From: Panorpa germanica
Taxonomy: Eukaryota; Arthropoda; Insecta; Mecoptera; Panorpidae
Length of the DNA: 64,000 bases
NCBI GenBank assembly: GCA_963678705.1
Contig: OY783208.1
Location: forward strand, 20,052,207-20,116,206
Direction of reading: 5' to 3'
A program made the position numbers and the translations under genes. Below are positions 1-11,640 of this stretch, piece after piece; positions within the stretch are counted from its first letter, which is position 1, and every line of letters begins with the position of its first letter. The notes below the pieces were generated by a model. The model was not told where the DNA came from. It searched no databases and saw nothing but the letters and a program-made list of their open reading frames with translations.

Positions 1-590
1 GACAGGGACGGTGGACGAGCACAGCGAGGAAAAGATGTCCTACAAAATGATATACTATCAGAAACTGGGCCTTTTACCTTATAGTATGGGAAAAAAGCGT
101 TGATTGCGAAGTAAATCTCAGTGTACCGGCCTTGTTATTAGATATAGTAATATAAATTAACTAAATATTAATAATTACATCTATTATTCTAACTATGCAT
201 AACGTTAAAAAATATATTTTTATCTTGTTAGTTTTTAAGTTCTTATCAGTACGATCAGTAATAATATTTGTGATATATATCTATAACAAAGTGCTAATTG
301 AAAAGCAAGTATCAGTGTACCTGTTTTTTTATTAGATACAGTAATATTTATTAATTAAATATTACTAATCTCATCTATTATAATAAATAAGCATTACTTT
401 AAAAATATATTTTGATCTTGTTAGTTTTTATGTTCTTATCAGTACAATTAATAATGATATTTGTGATGTTGGGTATATTATTATAAACAAAGATGTCGAC
501 TAAAATATAAATCTTAGTATGTTTTGAAAATTAATGTCATATGAATGTTATCTCATAATTTAAATAATTAAATAAATTTAATTTAAGTAT
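1..590. repeat. AT-rich noncoding with a diverged tandem duplication
   Basis: No gene is seen. A segment of about 155 bp at about 118-273 recurs, diverged, at about 310-466: both copies run from 'cagtgtacc', through 'attagata.agtaata', to 'ttgatcttgttagttttta.gttcttatcagtac' and 'atatttgtgat'. No terminal repeats or coding capacity are visible, so the family is unknown. Confidence 0.55.
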
Positions 591-659
591 ATGGATGTAA
601 TTATTTGTGTCTTAAAGCATGCGCTAATTATAATTAGCTTAATTAGCTTAGCTAACGGT

Positions 660-1046
660 ATACAAATCTGGCCCAGTATTGGTGATCAAGCTTGGCCTAG
701 CCTTGACGATCTAGCTTGGCCCAATCTTGACAACCAAGCCTGGCACGATGTTATCATTCCAGGCTATTCCCAAAGCTGGGCCAAGACTGGTGTGCATACT
801 TGGCCCAGATCTTTACAGTACTGAACCAGGCCTGTACCAAGACTGGGCCGATGGTTTGATCCTGTATGGGGCCAGTCTTGACGATCTAGCTTGGCCCAGT
901 CTTGACAACCAAGCCTGGCACGATGTTATCATTCCAGGCTATTCCCAAAGCTGGGCCAAGACTGGTGTGCATACTTGGCCCAGATCTTTACAGTACTGAA
1001 CCAGGCCTGTACTAAGACTGGGCCGATGCTTTGATCCTGTATGGGA
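660..1046. repeat. 175-bp tandem repeat (about two units), GC-richer than surroundings
   Basis: Two units with period 175 bp (for example 'acgatctagcttgg' at 706 and 881) end at 'gatcctgtatggg' near 870 and 1045. Inside each unit short motifs GGCCCAGTCTTG and CAAGACTGGGCC recur in both orientations, so the unit is itself internally palindromic. Small tryptophan/proline-rich ORFs across it (591-824 and 727-999) are by-products of the repeat. It joins abruptly to BEL pol sequence at 1047. Confidence 0.8.
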
Positions 1047-2353
1047 TATTGTTGCATACATTCTCCGGTTCATTAACAATTCAAGATGCAAGGATTCACC
1101 GCGAACTTATGGCTGCTTATCGCTTTCGGAAATGGCCACAGCCCGCGAAACGATAATTAAAATGGTTCAAGGATCCTCGTTTTCAGTAGAAATTAATCGT
1201 TTAAAAAAGGGGATAGCTATTCAGGATAACAGTCGATTAATACCTCTTAGCCCGTTTCTCGACTCCATAGGAATTCTCCGTGTGGGTGGTAGACTTGCGC
1301 GCGCTGACTTGCCCGACAGTCAGCGTCACCCTATATTATTGCCCGCTCATCATCACATCACTCGCACCATTATACGGGAGGAGCATGTTTGGCTCAATCA
1401 CGCGGGTATTCAAAGCACCTTATATTCGCAACGTTACGCGAAAAATTATACATCAATGTGTGATCTGTTTTCGAGCTAAGCCTCGTCCAGCAGACCACGT
1501 CATGGGCGATCTTCCACCCTACCGAGTTTCCCAGGCTCGTCCGTTTCTTCGCGTCGGGGTCGATTATTGTGGACCGTTGTACATTAAGGAAAGACGACAT
1601 CGTAATCGTCAGAGCGTAAAGGTTTATGTGGCTTTATATGTTTGCATGTCTACTAAGGCTGTCCACCTCGAACTGGTAAGTGACCTCACCACAGAGGCAT
1701 TTATTGCTAGTCTCAAGCGTTTCTTTTCTAGGCGTGGAAAGTCTACGGACATTTTCTCCGACAACGCTACCAATTTTGTAGGGGCAAATCGCGAATTAAA
1801 TGAATTATATGATCTTATTAACACAGCCGAGCACAAGTATTTAATACAGAGATATCTTCACGAGGAAAAAATAACTTGGCATTTTATTCCTCCCAGGGCT
1901 CCTCACTTTGAAGGGCTTTGGGAGGCTGCGGTACGATCATTTAAGAATCACCTAACGCGCACTGTAGGGAACACTCTGTTAACGTACGAGCAATTAGAAA
2001 CGTATGTAGTTGAGATCGAAGCCATCCTAAATTCTCGTCCCATATCTCCCTTATCTTCTGATCCCAATTATCTACTCCCTTTAACTCCTGGCCATTTTCT
2101 TATTGGTGGTCCACTGACAAGCTTTCCTCAAGCGGACTGGACTAGCACCACCTCCAATCGACTGTCTGCATTCCAACATGCGCAGCAGATGAAGCAACAC
2201 TTTTGGAAGCGGTGGTATAAGGAATACCTTCATCAACTAATCACGCGGCCAGATCATCAAGGAAAGTCACCGAATATACAAGTCGGCACACTTGTTTTAA
2301 TTACCGAGGACAACCTTCCTCCCCTTCAGTGGCTGCTAGGCCGCGTGATCTAA
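1047..2353 (+). pseudogene. BEL/Pao integrase fragment, frameshifted
   Basis: Two overlapping frames (1132-1479 and 1280-2353) together give the BEL integrase. It has an HHCC-type zinc region (ending in the CVIC pair), a catalytic core with the first Asp in VDYCGP, the second in FSDNATNF and the Glu in HFEGLWEAA, then the conserved tail with LPLTPGHFLIG. Relative to the copy at 8880-10469, 32 bp are missing near 1429, between 'cttatattc' and 'gcaacgttacg'. This removes part of the zinc-binding region and shifts frame. The upstream pol is absent. Clearly a nonfunctional retrotransposon remnant. Confidence 0.85.
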
Positions 2354-2506
2354 ATTCATCCTGGGAAAGATGGGATAGTGCGTGCTGCCACAATTAAAAC
2401 TGCCTCAGGGCAACTGGATCGCAGCACAAAAAGGTTATGCCCGCTGCCGGCTGAAGACGACTACTATTCATAAACATTGAACTACAATAGTTCAAGGCGT
2501 GGTGCA

Positions 2507-2885
2507 TGTTGCGTACTATAAGTTTTTAATAGACAGAACAAGCTGATGGACCACATTGGCTCTTTAATTTTAGTTTTTCTTTGTTATAAATGTAAATTAA
2601 TTGTAAATTTTGTATTCATTTCTTAGTCTAAGGCTTGTGCTGTTAACCTTGTAATTTGATTCCATTGTTCTTATGTTTATTTTAATTTTTACTATTGACT
2701 TTAACTTTTATATTCGACGAACAAAGACATTGCTTTCATTGGCACCGTTGCTTGTAGTTGATAGTTTAATAAATCAATTTAATTTAAACTAAAAAATATT
2801 CGTGGATCTTTTTTCTTCACATAATTCGACATCATCATCGTACATCGCAAAAATTAATCGCGATAAAAAAATCGCGATTCAAACA
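2507..2885 (+). repeat. BEL/Pao 3' LTR (duplicated copy)
   Basis: Begins TGTT just after a purine/G-rich tract ('caaggcgtggtgca', a BEL-type polypurine tract) and ends ...TTCAAACA. It is 379 bp long, the same length as and nearly identical to 10623-11001. Confidence 0.7.
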
Positions 2886-3046
2886 CTTGTGAAGTTCAAT
2901 TTTATTGAGAGGTTTTACACATAAATTAAAAAATACTTTGAAAATAGATATTGTATTACAACAAAATAAAGTTGACATCAATCATCGTATAAATATTCAG
3001 GTTCATAAATCCCGCCCGTCCTCGAACCATAAACGCATTTATAATA

Positions 3047-4492
3047 GGGATTGAGCAACAACTGTAGAGGCAGCACTACTGCCGAAAGTGGAGCGCTCTG
3101 GTGTCATAAATGTAAAGGATTGTGATGCAAACAGCGTAGAAATAGTATATGCATAGAATAGTATATAAATAAATAATGCAAAAAATAATTAAATTAAGGC
3201 CAAACTATAAAATTTTTCAATAAAATATTCAGTTTTTGTAAGTTACTGATAAATATTTTTTGTGCTGAAGTTCTGTGGATGCAGAATAGTACTCCTAATG
3301 CTGTAAATGTCAGACCAGTTTTCAATTTCGTCAAAGTGATAAGTAATTTCGTTTTTTTATCTATTTTGGTAGATTTTATGTCGGGAAGCATATTCAATAG
3401 AAATGCAAATATTGAAAAATTAACACCTGTTAAACTGCTTAACGATTGGTCATCATGAATAGAAGTAATTCCATTGAAACCTTGATAATCAGATTTAATA
3501 GGATCTGGAGTAATTGGATCACACCCAACATCTTCAACATTCTTTCGTAAAAGCGGCAAATTAATTATATTATATATTATAATATTGGAATGTTTACTTG
3601 CACTTCTGCAGTAGTTACACCATCACGGGAATTTATGTTACAAAAAAAATACTTATGTTCATCTAAAACACTTTCATCAACAATTTCATCAGTTTGACAT
3701 GTTATACTACGAGTTGTTTTTTGTGGAGTAGCATCAGAAGCATAATGATCTTCAACGCTCTGTGTTTCAATATCTACATAATTATCCTCTTGAATTTCAA
3801 TTTCATTATTATTATTATTATTATTATTAATGATATTCATTTCACTTCGTACATTCCGTTGCCGTAATCGTTCGAAACGTTCACTGAGTGGATTTTTTGG
3901 TATTTACTTTACCAGGAAAAATTGTTGGTGTGTATGAAGGATGCCGAGGATGTTCTGACTTTTGATTATTCACAAAATGATCACTACTAATGCGCGTATT
4001 TTTAGTTAGTTCCCAATCCTTTAGATATTTTCTGAAACACAATTTTTTTAAATTTTACTTTTACTTATTACTATTTTATTTATTTCATAAAATAATTATT
4101 ATATAGTTTAATATTCTATTTTATAATACTTAGCTTTTCAAATTTGATTGTGATTAATTAAATTTTTTTATTAAAATAATTTACTTACACATAGTTTTTC
4201 ACTGCATTTATCCATTGTTGACGTTTAAAGGTTATCCATTCTGAATTCACAGTACTCGCAGGGAAACGATAAAATTTCACACTTGTATTTTGGTTTTTGT
4301 TTTTATATGGCATATTGAAACAGCCACGGATACAGCACGATACTTTTGAAGAAGACATTACTAAAAATTATTTTGATTAGATTAAAAAAATTATTAATTT
4401 AACAAATTCCTTATTGTTTTCTATACCACTTGTCACCACTTTGTTTTACATTTTTCACGGTAGTTGGCGTCAAAGTCATGTTTCTCAATCCC
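3047..4492 (-). mobile_element. THAP-transposase DNA transposon (ISL2EU/Harbinger-like), truncated
   Basis: The ends are inverted: the left begins GGGATTGAG, the right ends CTCAATCCC, and TA flanks both sides. Between them, on the minus strand, lie THAP-domain exons and a helix-turn-helix segment of the kind that precedes DDE_4 transposase domains. The DDE catalytic part is missing, so it is a deleted, nonautonomous derivative. The family name is inferred from domain content; the 2-bp TA duplication is short and therefore weak. Confidence 0.6.
3190..4358 (-). pseudogene. THAP-domain transposase remnant
   Basis: Exon 1 (4358-4189, minus) starts MSSSKVSCCIRGC and carries the N-terminal THAP Cys pair, FYRFP and a Trp, and ends in a GTAAGT donor. 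Exon 2 begins at 4031 after TTTCAG and has the THAP end SDHF...YTPTIFP. The third zinc ligand Cys, expected just before SDHF, is Ser. A one-base frame slip follows near 3880, then an Asn-run linker (from 3840) and a helix-turn-helix segment (LLITLTKLKTGLTFTALGVL, about 3300-3365) ending at IVWP near 3194. No DDE domain follows. The protein would have bound transposon ends; this copy is dead. Confidence 0.65.
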
Positions 4493-5015
4493 TATTGGCG
4501 TGTCTATTTTATTAAATATCTAAATGTTGACGGAGATATAGCAATTAAAAGTTTGAATTGTAATTTGTGAAATGAAATGAATTTTAACGTCAGTTATTTG
4601 TTGAATAGGTTAGTGCTGTGGTAATGTTTCGTAGCTGTTGGTAGTCAAATAATCAAGTGAAATCAAAGAATAATAAGTTTTTATTTTATTTAACCCAATA
4701 TATATAAGCCCATTGCTAAATAATTAATTATTGGCATTGTTAAATAAAATAAAAACTTATTATTCTTTAACTTGACTTGATTATTTCGACTACAAACAGC
4801 TACAGAACATTACCACAGCACTGACCTACTCAACAAATAACTGCGCTAAACCATTTCTAGCGCTAAAACTACAATTCAGATTTTTAATTGCTACATCTCC
4901 GTCAATATTTAGATATTTAATAAAATAGACACCCCAATACACATTTATTAACATCAATTTCAATCAACAATTGAAAAATCGACAACTAAAAAATGAGGAC
5001 GCAAGCCCATTTCTT
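4493..5015. repeat. Palindromic MITE-like inverted repeat
   Basis: The left half (about 4495-4710: 'ggcgtgtctattttattaaatatctaaatgttgacgg' through 'agaataataag') is mirrored by the right half (about 4740-4950). Related half-elements lie at 62940-63290 and 63600-63890. It ends next to the last bases of a truncated BEL 5' LTR, so it has probably replaced most of that LTR. Confidence 0.65.
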
Positions 5016-5407
5016 AATTAATATCTTCACTAATCGCGCATAAAATAATCACGATTCAAACATTGGTCCTTCGATAGCCAGATAGTGAACAGTGAACCAG
5101 AATAATCAGGTAGTAGAAACAACTACATCAATCGTGTGCAATCCAACATTTTTTATGCAAAGAATTATACAAATAGCACATCAACATTTGTATTATCATA
5201 ACCGGAGTGCCGTTCTTCATTGAAACTTCAAATCGTCTTCAGTGCGGATGCAGAACAATACATCGACGTGATCAAGTAAGTCAGGTGATTCACCAATAAT
5301 CCTTAGAACTCATTTAATTCCGAACAATTACTCCTCCTATTTTCCCAATTGGCCAATTATCCTAGCATACATATTTTTACTTTAAACAAAATTCCCATTA
5401 ATTAATA

Positions 5408-8400
5408 ATGGCTGAAGGGCAATTTAGACTTTCAAAGATCAAACGCGTGATTGCAAAACGAGCTCTAACATCATTCGTGAACCTTCTTAATAATGATTCG
5501 GAAGAGTATTCTTGTATGTTAAAAAGTATATACGACGAGATAAAGCACGCGCGTGAAAAGTTCTTAGCATATCAAGACGAGATAGACTTATTGGTAGCGG
5601 ATGAGGAGGGATGTGTTCCGGAGCAACAGCATCAATATAGGGATGAGTTTGAGGATCAGTATTGGAAAGCATGCGCTAAGGCCACATTATCATGGGAACA
5701 CCGGTATTATCAACGTATAATCAAGGCCTAGAATCATTGAGCAACAGTCCTCAGACTCAAAATCAATTGAATAGTTCACCACTCGTGCATAGTAATCAAT
5801 TAGCCGGGCACAATACAAATTTTTGGAATAAAGCACCTTTACCAACTATTCATTTGCCAACATTCGACGGGTCATTTGATACGTGGTTAGGATTTTGTGA
5901 CCTGTTTAACTCCTTGGTCGATGACGATAACACTTTACCCACAGTTCGCAAACTAATTTATTTAAAAGATTGTCTGAGGGGTGAAGCGAAAGAGGTTATT
6001 GCCTCCATTGAATCGTCATCTCAGAATTATGAATTAGCGTGGAAGTTATTAAAAGAACGATATGATAATAGACAAATTATAAAAGAAAAATATATTAAAC
6101 CTCTACTTAATACACCGGCAGTTTCAAACAACTTCTCTACGCGATCGTTTATCGATCATGTACAGAAGAATTTGCGTGTTCTAAAAACTCTAGGAGAACC
6201 TGTTGATTCTTGGGATTCGTTATTAATTGTTATTCTTCGCGACAAATTACATGAGCACGTTCGTGAACTGTGGGAAGAGCATTATTGCACCTTGACCAAG
6301 CCCACCATCGACCATATGATTGCCTTTTTAACAAAGCGAGCTAATTTCGAAAGTATGCGAGCTCAAGTAGTCCCTCAATCTGTGAATCCTCAGTTTAATC
6401 GTTCAAGAGGTAAGGGTCGAGATACCGGCCACTCAAGGCAAGTCTTTGCGACCACGGTAACCCAAAAGCGTAATTGTATTCATTGTCAAGGTAGCAATCA
6501 TTACATCAGCAATTGTGAACAATTCATATCGTTAGATCCTTTTGCTCGATATGAACTAGCAAGAAAGAGTAACTGGTGCATTAATTGTCTGCGCGAGGGC
6601 CACTCTGTCTCCAAGTGCACTTCTGGCACGTGTCACAAATGTAAACAACGACATCACACGCTTCTTCACTTCAATAAACCTTCATCTTCGTCTAATAATA
6701 ATACAACAGAAACAGCATCTCATTCGGAGATGCCTAGATCTAGTGTAAATTTGCATGCTCGCGTATCGTCAGAAGTCTTGTTAGCCACTGCCGTAGTGGA
6801 TCTGGCAAATCCAGAAGGCGTTACAAAAACTTGTAGAGTCTTCTTAGACGCTGGTTCTCAGGCTCATTTCATTACGGAAGCCACGGCTAAGTTTTTAGCG
6901 CTGAAACGTACTGAAGTCAACATTTCGGTCAGCGGAGTCGATGACCTATGCACTAACATTAAATACAGCACCCGTGCTACTATTAAATCGCGTTTTAATA
7001 AATTCTCGAAAAACATAGAATTTCTTATAGTTCCAAACATAAGTAAGGCAATGCCGTCGGCGCATATAGATCCCTCGCAGTTTGAAATTCCAAAAAATAT
7101 TGCACTTGCGGATCCGGAATTTTGCAAACCATCGAGCGTAGATGCCTTGATAGGTGTCAATTTATTTTATAAACTATTAAGCGTAGGCCAAATACAGTTA
7201 AAAAATTATCCGGATGCCGTACTCCAAAAGACACAGCTTGGATTGGTCGTCGCAGGGAGCGTGAATCAATTAGTTAAAGGACCCTCCGTGTCTTGTCATC
7301 TTGCATTTAGCAGCCAGCCTAACGATTATAACCTTACGCGATTCTGGGAGATCGAGGAGTTACCTCCTGTTAAGGTCTTGTCTCCAGACGAAAGGTTGTG
7401 TGAAGAGCACTACAAGTTACACACCACCAGGGATTCTACAGGCCGATACATGGTTCGATTGCCGTTTAATGAAAATAAATTAAAACTTGGGAATTCTTAT
7501 GATGCAGCACTGCGGCGGTTTCATTCTCTTGAGAAGCGTCTTCTCAAAGATTCTATCACGCGCAATAATTACAATTCATTTTTACAGGAATATTTAGAGC
7601 TGGGTCATATGTCAAGTGCCGACCTGTCAGATAATTCTCATGATTTTTATCTCCCTCACCACGCAGTCATAAAATATGACAGTATTAAAACTAAAACTCG
7701 GGTAGTTTTCGACGGCTCTGCTAAAACATCTACCGGAATATCATTAAATGATTCACTTCTCGTCGGTCCTAAACTACAAGATAACATTACATTTGTACTT
7801 ACGGCAGACATTGAAAAAATGTACCGAAAAATTCAGGTGCATCCTGAAGATACGCGTTATCAAAAATTTTTATTTCGTAGCAAGCCATCAGATCCAATAA
7901 AAATTTACGCGCTAAATACCGCTACCTATGGCACTGCATGTGCTTCTTATCTGTCAATCCGATCGTTGCACCAGCTCGCGGAGGACGAGGGTCATGCTTA
8001 TCCTCGCGCTGCTAATGCGTTAAGGCACGATTTTTATGTGGAAGACTTACTAACAGGCGCAAACACGCGACAAGAAGCAGAGGCTTTACGAGATGAATTG
8101 AATTGCATCACTAAAAGGGGTGGGTTTAACTTGAGAAAATGGGCGTCAAATGATCCATCTCTCGTTTACAGCTGCGATGAAAATGACAATGCTACTCACA
8201 TGTCACTGGATCCTGATATGACAATCAAGACCCTAGGTATTCACTGGAATGCTAGGGAGGATCAGATTTTCTACAGTGTAAATAGCAGTAAGATTACCGC
8301 AGTAAATAAACGTTCCATCTTAAGTCAAATAGCTCAATTATTTGATCCGCTGGGTCTTCTGGGTCCGGTAATAGTGTATGCGAAAATAGTTATGCAAGTG

Positions 8401-8907
8401 TTATGGAAATTAGGGGTAGCCTGGAATGAAGCTATTCCCGTTGATATACATACTTTGTGGTCAACGTTTCGTGACCAGCTTCCGTTACTCGAGTCACCGC
8501 GGTTCAAACGCTGCATCACTGTAGCTGAATCAAAAAATATTCAATTACATGGGTTTTGTGATGCTAGCGAGAAGGCGTATGGCGCTTGTATTTACCTACG
8601 ATCCATAGATAAAAATGATAGGGTCCACGTTCAACTAATTTGCTCTAAGTCGCGAGTGGCTCCAGTAAGTTCCATTTCACTACCACGTTTGGAGCTCTGT
8701 GGCGCCTTATTACTTGCTCGGCTTGTTGAAACGGTAAAAACCGCGCTGTTAATTACCATAGACGACCTTTTCTTGTGGTGTGACTCCACAATAGCATTGC
8801 ATTGGATCAACACTTATCCTCATCGCCTAAAAACATTTGTCTCTAACCGCGTTGCCGAAATACAACGATCAACCGCCACGTGTCAATGGCGACACATTGC
8901 GGTCTAG
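5408..8907 (+). pseudogene. BEL/Pao gag-pol: Gag, protease, RT, RNase H (frameshifted)
   Basis: A 107-codon Gag start (5408-5731) shifts frame into a 1071-codon ORF (5692-8907). In order the long ORF shows the Gag core (LPTFDGSFDTWLGF, DUF1759-like), zinc knuckles (CIHCQGSNHYISNC and CINCLREGHSVSKC), protease (LDAGSQAHF), RT (FVLTADIEKMYRK), and RNase H (GFCDASEKAYGA, LPRLELCGALL, LWCDSTIAL). The RT active site reads FYVEDLL instead of the usual YVDD, so one catalytic Asp is Glu. About a dozen residues usually found before VLTADIEKMY also appear to be missing. The frame breaks again at about 8895, where the last RNase H motif should be. Confidence 0.85.
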
Positions 8908-10469
8908 TTTCTCGCGGTCAGCTTCCATCGGAGTTTATTTCAGGAAAACTGTGGCAGCATGGTCCGTCATGGCTAGTAGAACCTCAGAGCTCATGGCCCA
9001 AAACAATTTTAGCTAGCATTGAGCTTCCTGATGTAAAAACAAACGCGCTTACTAATTACACCTGCTTGAAATTACAATTGCGAGGGTTTGAGTTGATTGA
9101 CAGGTACTCCTCGCTGGGCAAAACGACCCGTATTGTTGCATACATTCTCCGGTTCATTAACAATTCAAGATGCAAGGATTCACCGCGAACTTATGGCTGC
9201 TTATCGCTTTCGGAAATGGCCACAGCCCGCGAAACGATAATTAAAATGGTTCAAGGATCCTCGTTTTCAGTAGAAATTAATCGTTTAAAAAAGGGGATAG
9301 CTATTCAGGATAACAGTCGATTAATACCTCTTAGCCCGTTTGTCGACTCAATAGGAATTCTCCGTGTAGGTGGTAGACTTGCGCGCGCTGACTTGCCCGA
9401 CAGTCAGCGTCACCCTATATTATTGCCCGCTCATCATCACATCACTCGCACCATTATACGGGAGGAGCATGTTCGGCTCAATCACGCGGGTATTCAAAAC
9501 ACCTTATATTCCGTGCGTCAAACCTATTGGCCGCTGGACAGTCGCAACGTTACGCGAAAAATTATACATCAATGTGTGATCTGTTTTCGAGCTAAGCCTC
9601 GTCCAGCAGACCACGTCATGGGCGATCTTCCACCCTACCGAGTTTCCCAGGCCCGTCCGTTTCTTCGCGTCGGGGTCGATTATTGTGGACCGTTGTACAT
9701 TAAGGAAAGACGACATCGTATTCGTCAGAGCGTAAAGGTTTATGTGGCTTTATATGTTTGCATGTCTACTAAGGCTGTCCACTTTGAACTGGTAAGTGAC
9801 CTCACCACAGAGGCATTTATTGCTAGTCTCAAGCGTTTCTTTTCTAGGCGTGGAAAGTCTACGGACATTTTCTCCGACAACGCTACCAATTTTGTAGGAT
9901 CAAATCGCGAATTAAATGAATTATATGATCTTATTAACACAGCCGAGCACAAGTATTTAATACAGAGATATCTTCACGAGGAAAAAATAACTTGGCATTT
10001 TATTCCTCCCAGGGCTCCTCACTTCGAAGGGCTTTGGGAGGCTGCGGTACGATCATTTAAGAATCACCTAACGCGCACTGTAGGGAACACTCTGTTAACG
10101 TACGAGCAATTAGAAACGTATGTAGTTGAGATCGAAGCCATCCTAAATTCTCGTCCCATATCTCCCTTATCTTCTGATCCCAATTATCTACTCCCTTTAA
10201 CTCCTGGCCATTTTCTTATTGGTGGTCCACTGACAAGCTTTCCTCAAGCGGACTGGACTAGCACCACCTCCAATCGACTGTCTGCATTCCAACATGCGCA
10301 GCAGATGAAGCAACACTTTTGGAAGCGGTGGTATAAGGAATACCTTCATCAACTAATCACGCGGCCAGCTCATCAAGGAAAGTCACCGAATCTACAAGTC
10401 GGCACACTTGTTTTAATTACCGAGGACAACCTCCCTCCCCTTCAGTGGCTGCTAGGCCGCGTGATCTAA
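8880..10469 (+). pseudogene. BEL/Pao integrase part of pol
   Basis: The frame continues pol after a small deletion/frameshift at about 8895-8910, where the usual NPADL of BEL RNase H is lost and only LVSRG remains. It then contains the linker, the zinc region (HVRLNHAG ... CVIC), the integrase core (VDYCGP, FSDNATNFVG, HFEGLWEAA) and the C-terminal domain, about 529 codons. The integrase stretch itself is open and looks whole, but it is no longer in frame with the upstream pol, so it would not be made normally. Confidence 0.85.
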
Positions 10470-10622
10470 ATTCATCCTGGGAAAGATGGGATAGTGCGTG
10501 CTGCCACAATTAAAACTGCTTCAGGGCAACTGGATCGCAGCACAAAAAGGTTATGCCCGCTGCCGGCTGAAGACGACTACTATTCATAAACATTGAACTA
10601 CAATAGTTCAAGGCGTGGTGCA

Positions 10623-11001
10623 TGTTCCGTACTATAAGTTTTTAATAGACAGAACAAGCTGATGGACCACATTGGCTCTTTAATTTTAGTTTTTTTTTGT
10701 TATAAATGTAAATTAGTTGTAAATTTTGTATTCATTTCTTAGTCTAAGGCTTGTGCTGTTAACCTTGTAATTTGATTCCATTGTTCTTATGTTTATTTTA
10801 ATTTTTACTATTGACTTTAACTTTTATATTCGACGAACAAAGACATTGCTTTCATTGGCATCGTTGCTTGTAGTTGATAGTTTAATAAATCAATTTAATT
10901 TAAACTAAAAAATATTCGTGGATCTTTTTTCTTCACATAATTCGACATCATCATCGTACATCGCAAAAATTAATCGCGATAAAAAAATCGCGATTCAAAC
11001 A
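10623..11001 (+). repeat. BEL/Pao 3' LTR
   Basis: TG...CA boundaries, 379 bp, preceded by the G-rich tract 'aaggcgtggtgca'. The last bases (ATCGCGATTCAAACA) match the remnant 5' LTR end at about 5050-5063 (ATCACGATTCAAACA). It contains an AATAAA-like run (about 10884). Confidence 0.7.
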
Positions 11002-11640
11002 CTTGTGAAGTTCAATTTTATTGAGAGGTTTTACACATAAATTAAAAAATACTTTGAAAATAGATATTGTATTACAACAAAATAAAGTTGACATCAATCA
11101 TCGTATAAATATTCAGGTTCATAAATCCCGCCCGTCCTCGAACCATAAACGCATTTATAATAAAGAAAACTGAAATATCTTTATTTTGACAGCCCATTGT
11201 AAGGTTTTACTCAGTTCATCTTATTCTATTCATATTTTATAAAAAGATTAATAGAAGGCTGTAGATTTTTGAGAAAAGTGGTAAATTAATATATAAATAC
11301 CCTATTATATTAAAATGAATTTTTATTTTACCTAATTAATTACATTATATTTTAGGGAGTGAGAAACAAAATATTAAAATGGTTATTGCCTTAAGGGTTT
11401 TAATCTTGCCTTTTATATAACCTTTATTTATTTAATTAATGTTTTACAAAGCATACATTTATTACATAAAAGCCTTTACGTTAATTTAGCTTACCTTCAC
11501 CTATTTATTTTTATTATGTCACATAGTTTTGTTTCATTTCTTAAACACCTCAGATTTATTTTATTAACACAGATTTCTTATTTTTTTGCTGCTAAAATTT
11601 GTTTTTGTTTTTAGCAAACTTCCAAATTGTTCTACATATA
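11002..11640 (+). promoter_or_regulatory. Upstream region of zinc-finger gene 1, shared with gene 2
   Basis: About 11010-11600 resembles about 15210-15840 upstream of the second zinc-finger gene (for example 'attcaggttcataaatcccgc' and 'gaaatatctttattttgacagc'). The duplication therefore included noncoding 5' sequence. A polypyrimidine tract and TTTTTAG splice acceptor sit just before the ATG at about 11614, so the 5' UTR is probably spliced. No core promoter is identified. Confidence 0.45.

Larger units (their letters stand above)
1047..3046 (+). mobile_element. BEL/Pao 3' fragment plus flank, duplicated from the element at 9.1-11.2 kb
   Basis: From 1047 to about 3046 the sequence follows 9131-11164 almost base for base. 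It covers the integrase end of pol, the 3' UTR, the 3' LTR (2507-2885) and about 160 bp of non-element flank. Sharing the flank shows that this is a segmental duplication and not a second insertion. The left end is fused to the 175-bp tandem repeat; the right end stops exactly at the terminus of the THAP-transposase element. Confidence 0.85.
5016..11001 (+). mobile_element. BEL/Pao LTR retrotransposon, 5'-truncated and coding-defective
   Basis: Gag, protease, reverse transcriptase, RNase H and integrase lie in the BEL order, followed by a polypurine-like tract and a 379-bp 3' LTR. Only about 45 bp of the 5' LTR end remain (to about 5063, ending TTCAAACA), followed by 'ttggtccttcg', the usual BEL post-LTR sequence. 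At least two frameshifts and altered catalytic residues mark it as inactive. Its right flank is the upstream region of zinc-finger gene 1. Confidence 0.85.

Noticed and set aside
591-999. Tryptophan/proline repeat ORFs as a repeat protein
   Set aside because: They are translations of a 175-bp tandem DNA repeat and end in the same repeat unit; no start context or conservation argues for coding.
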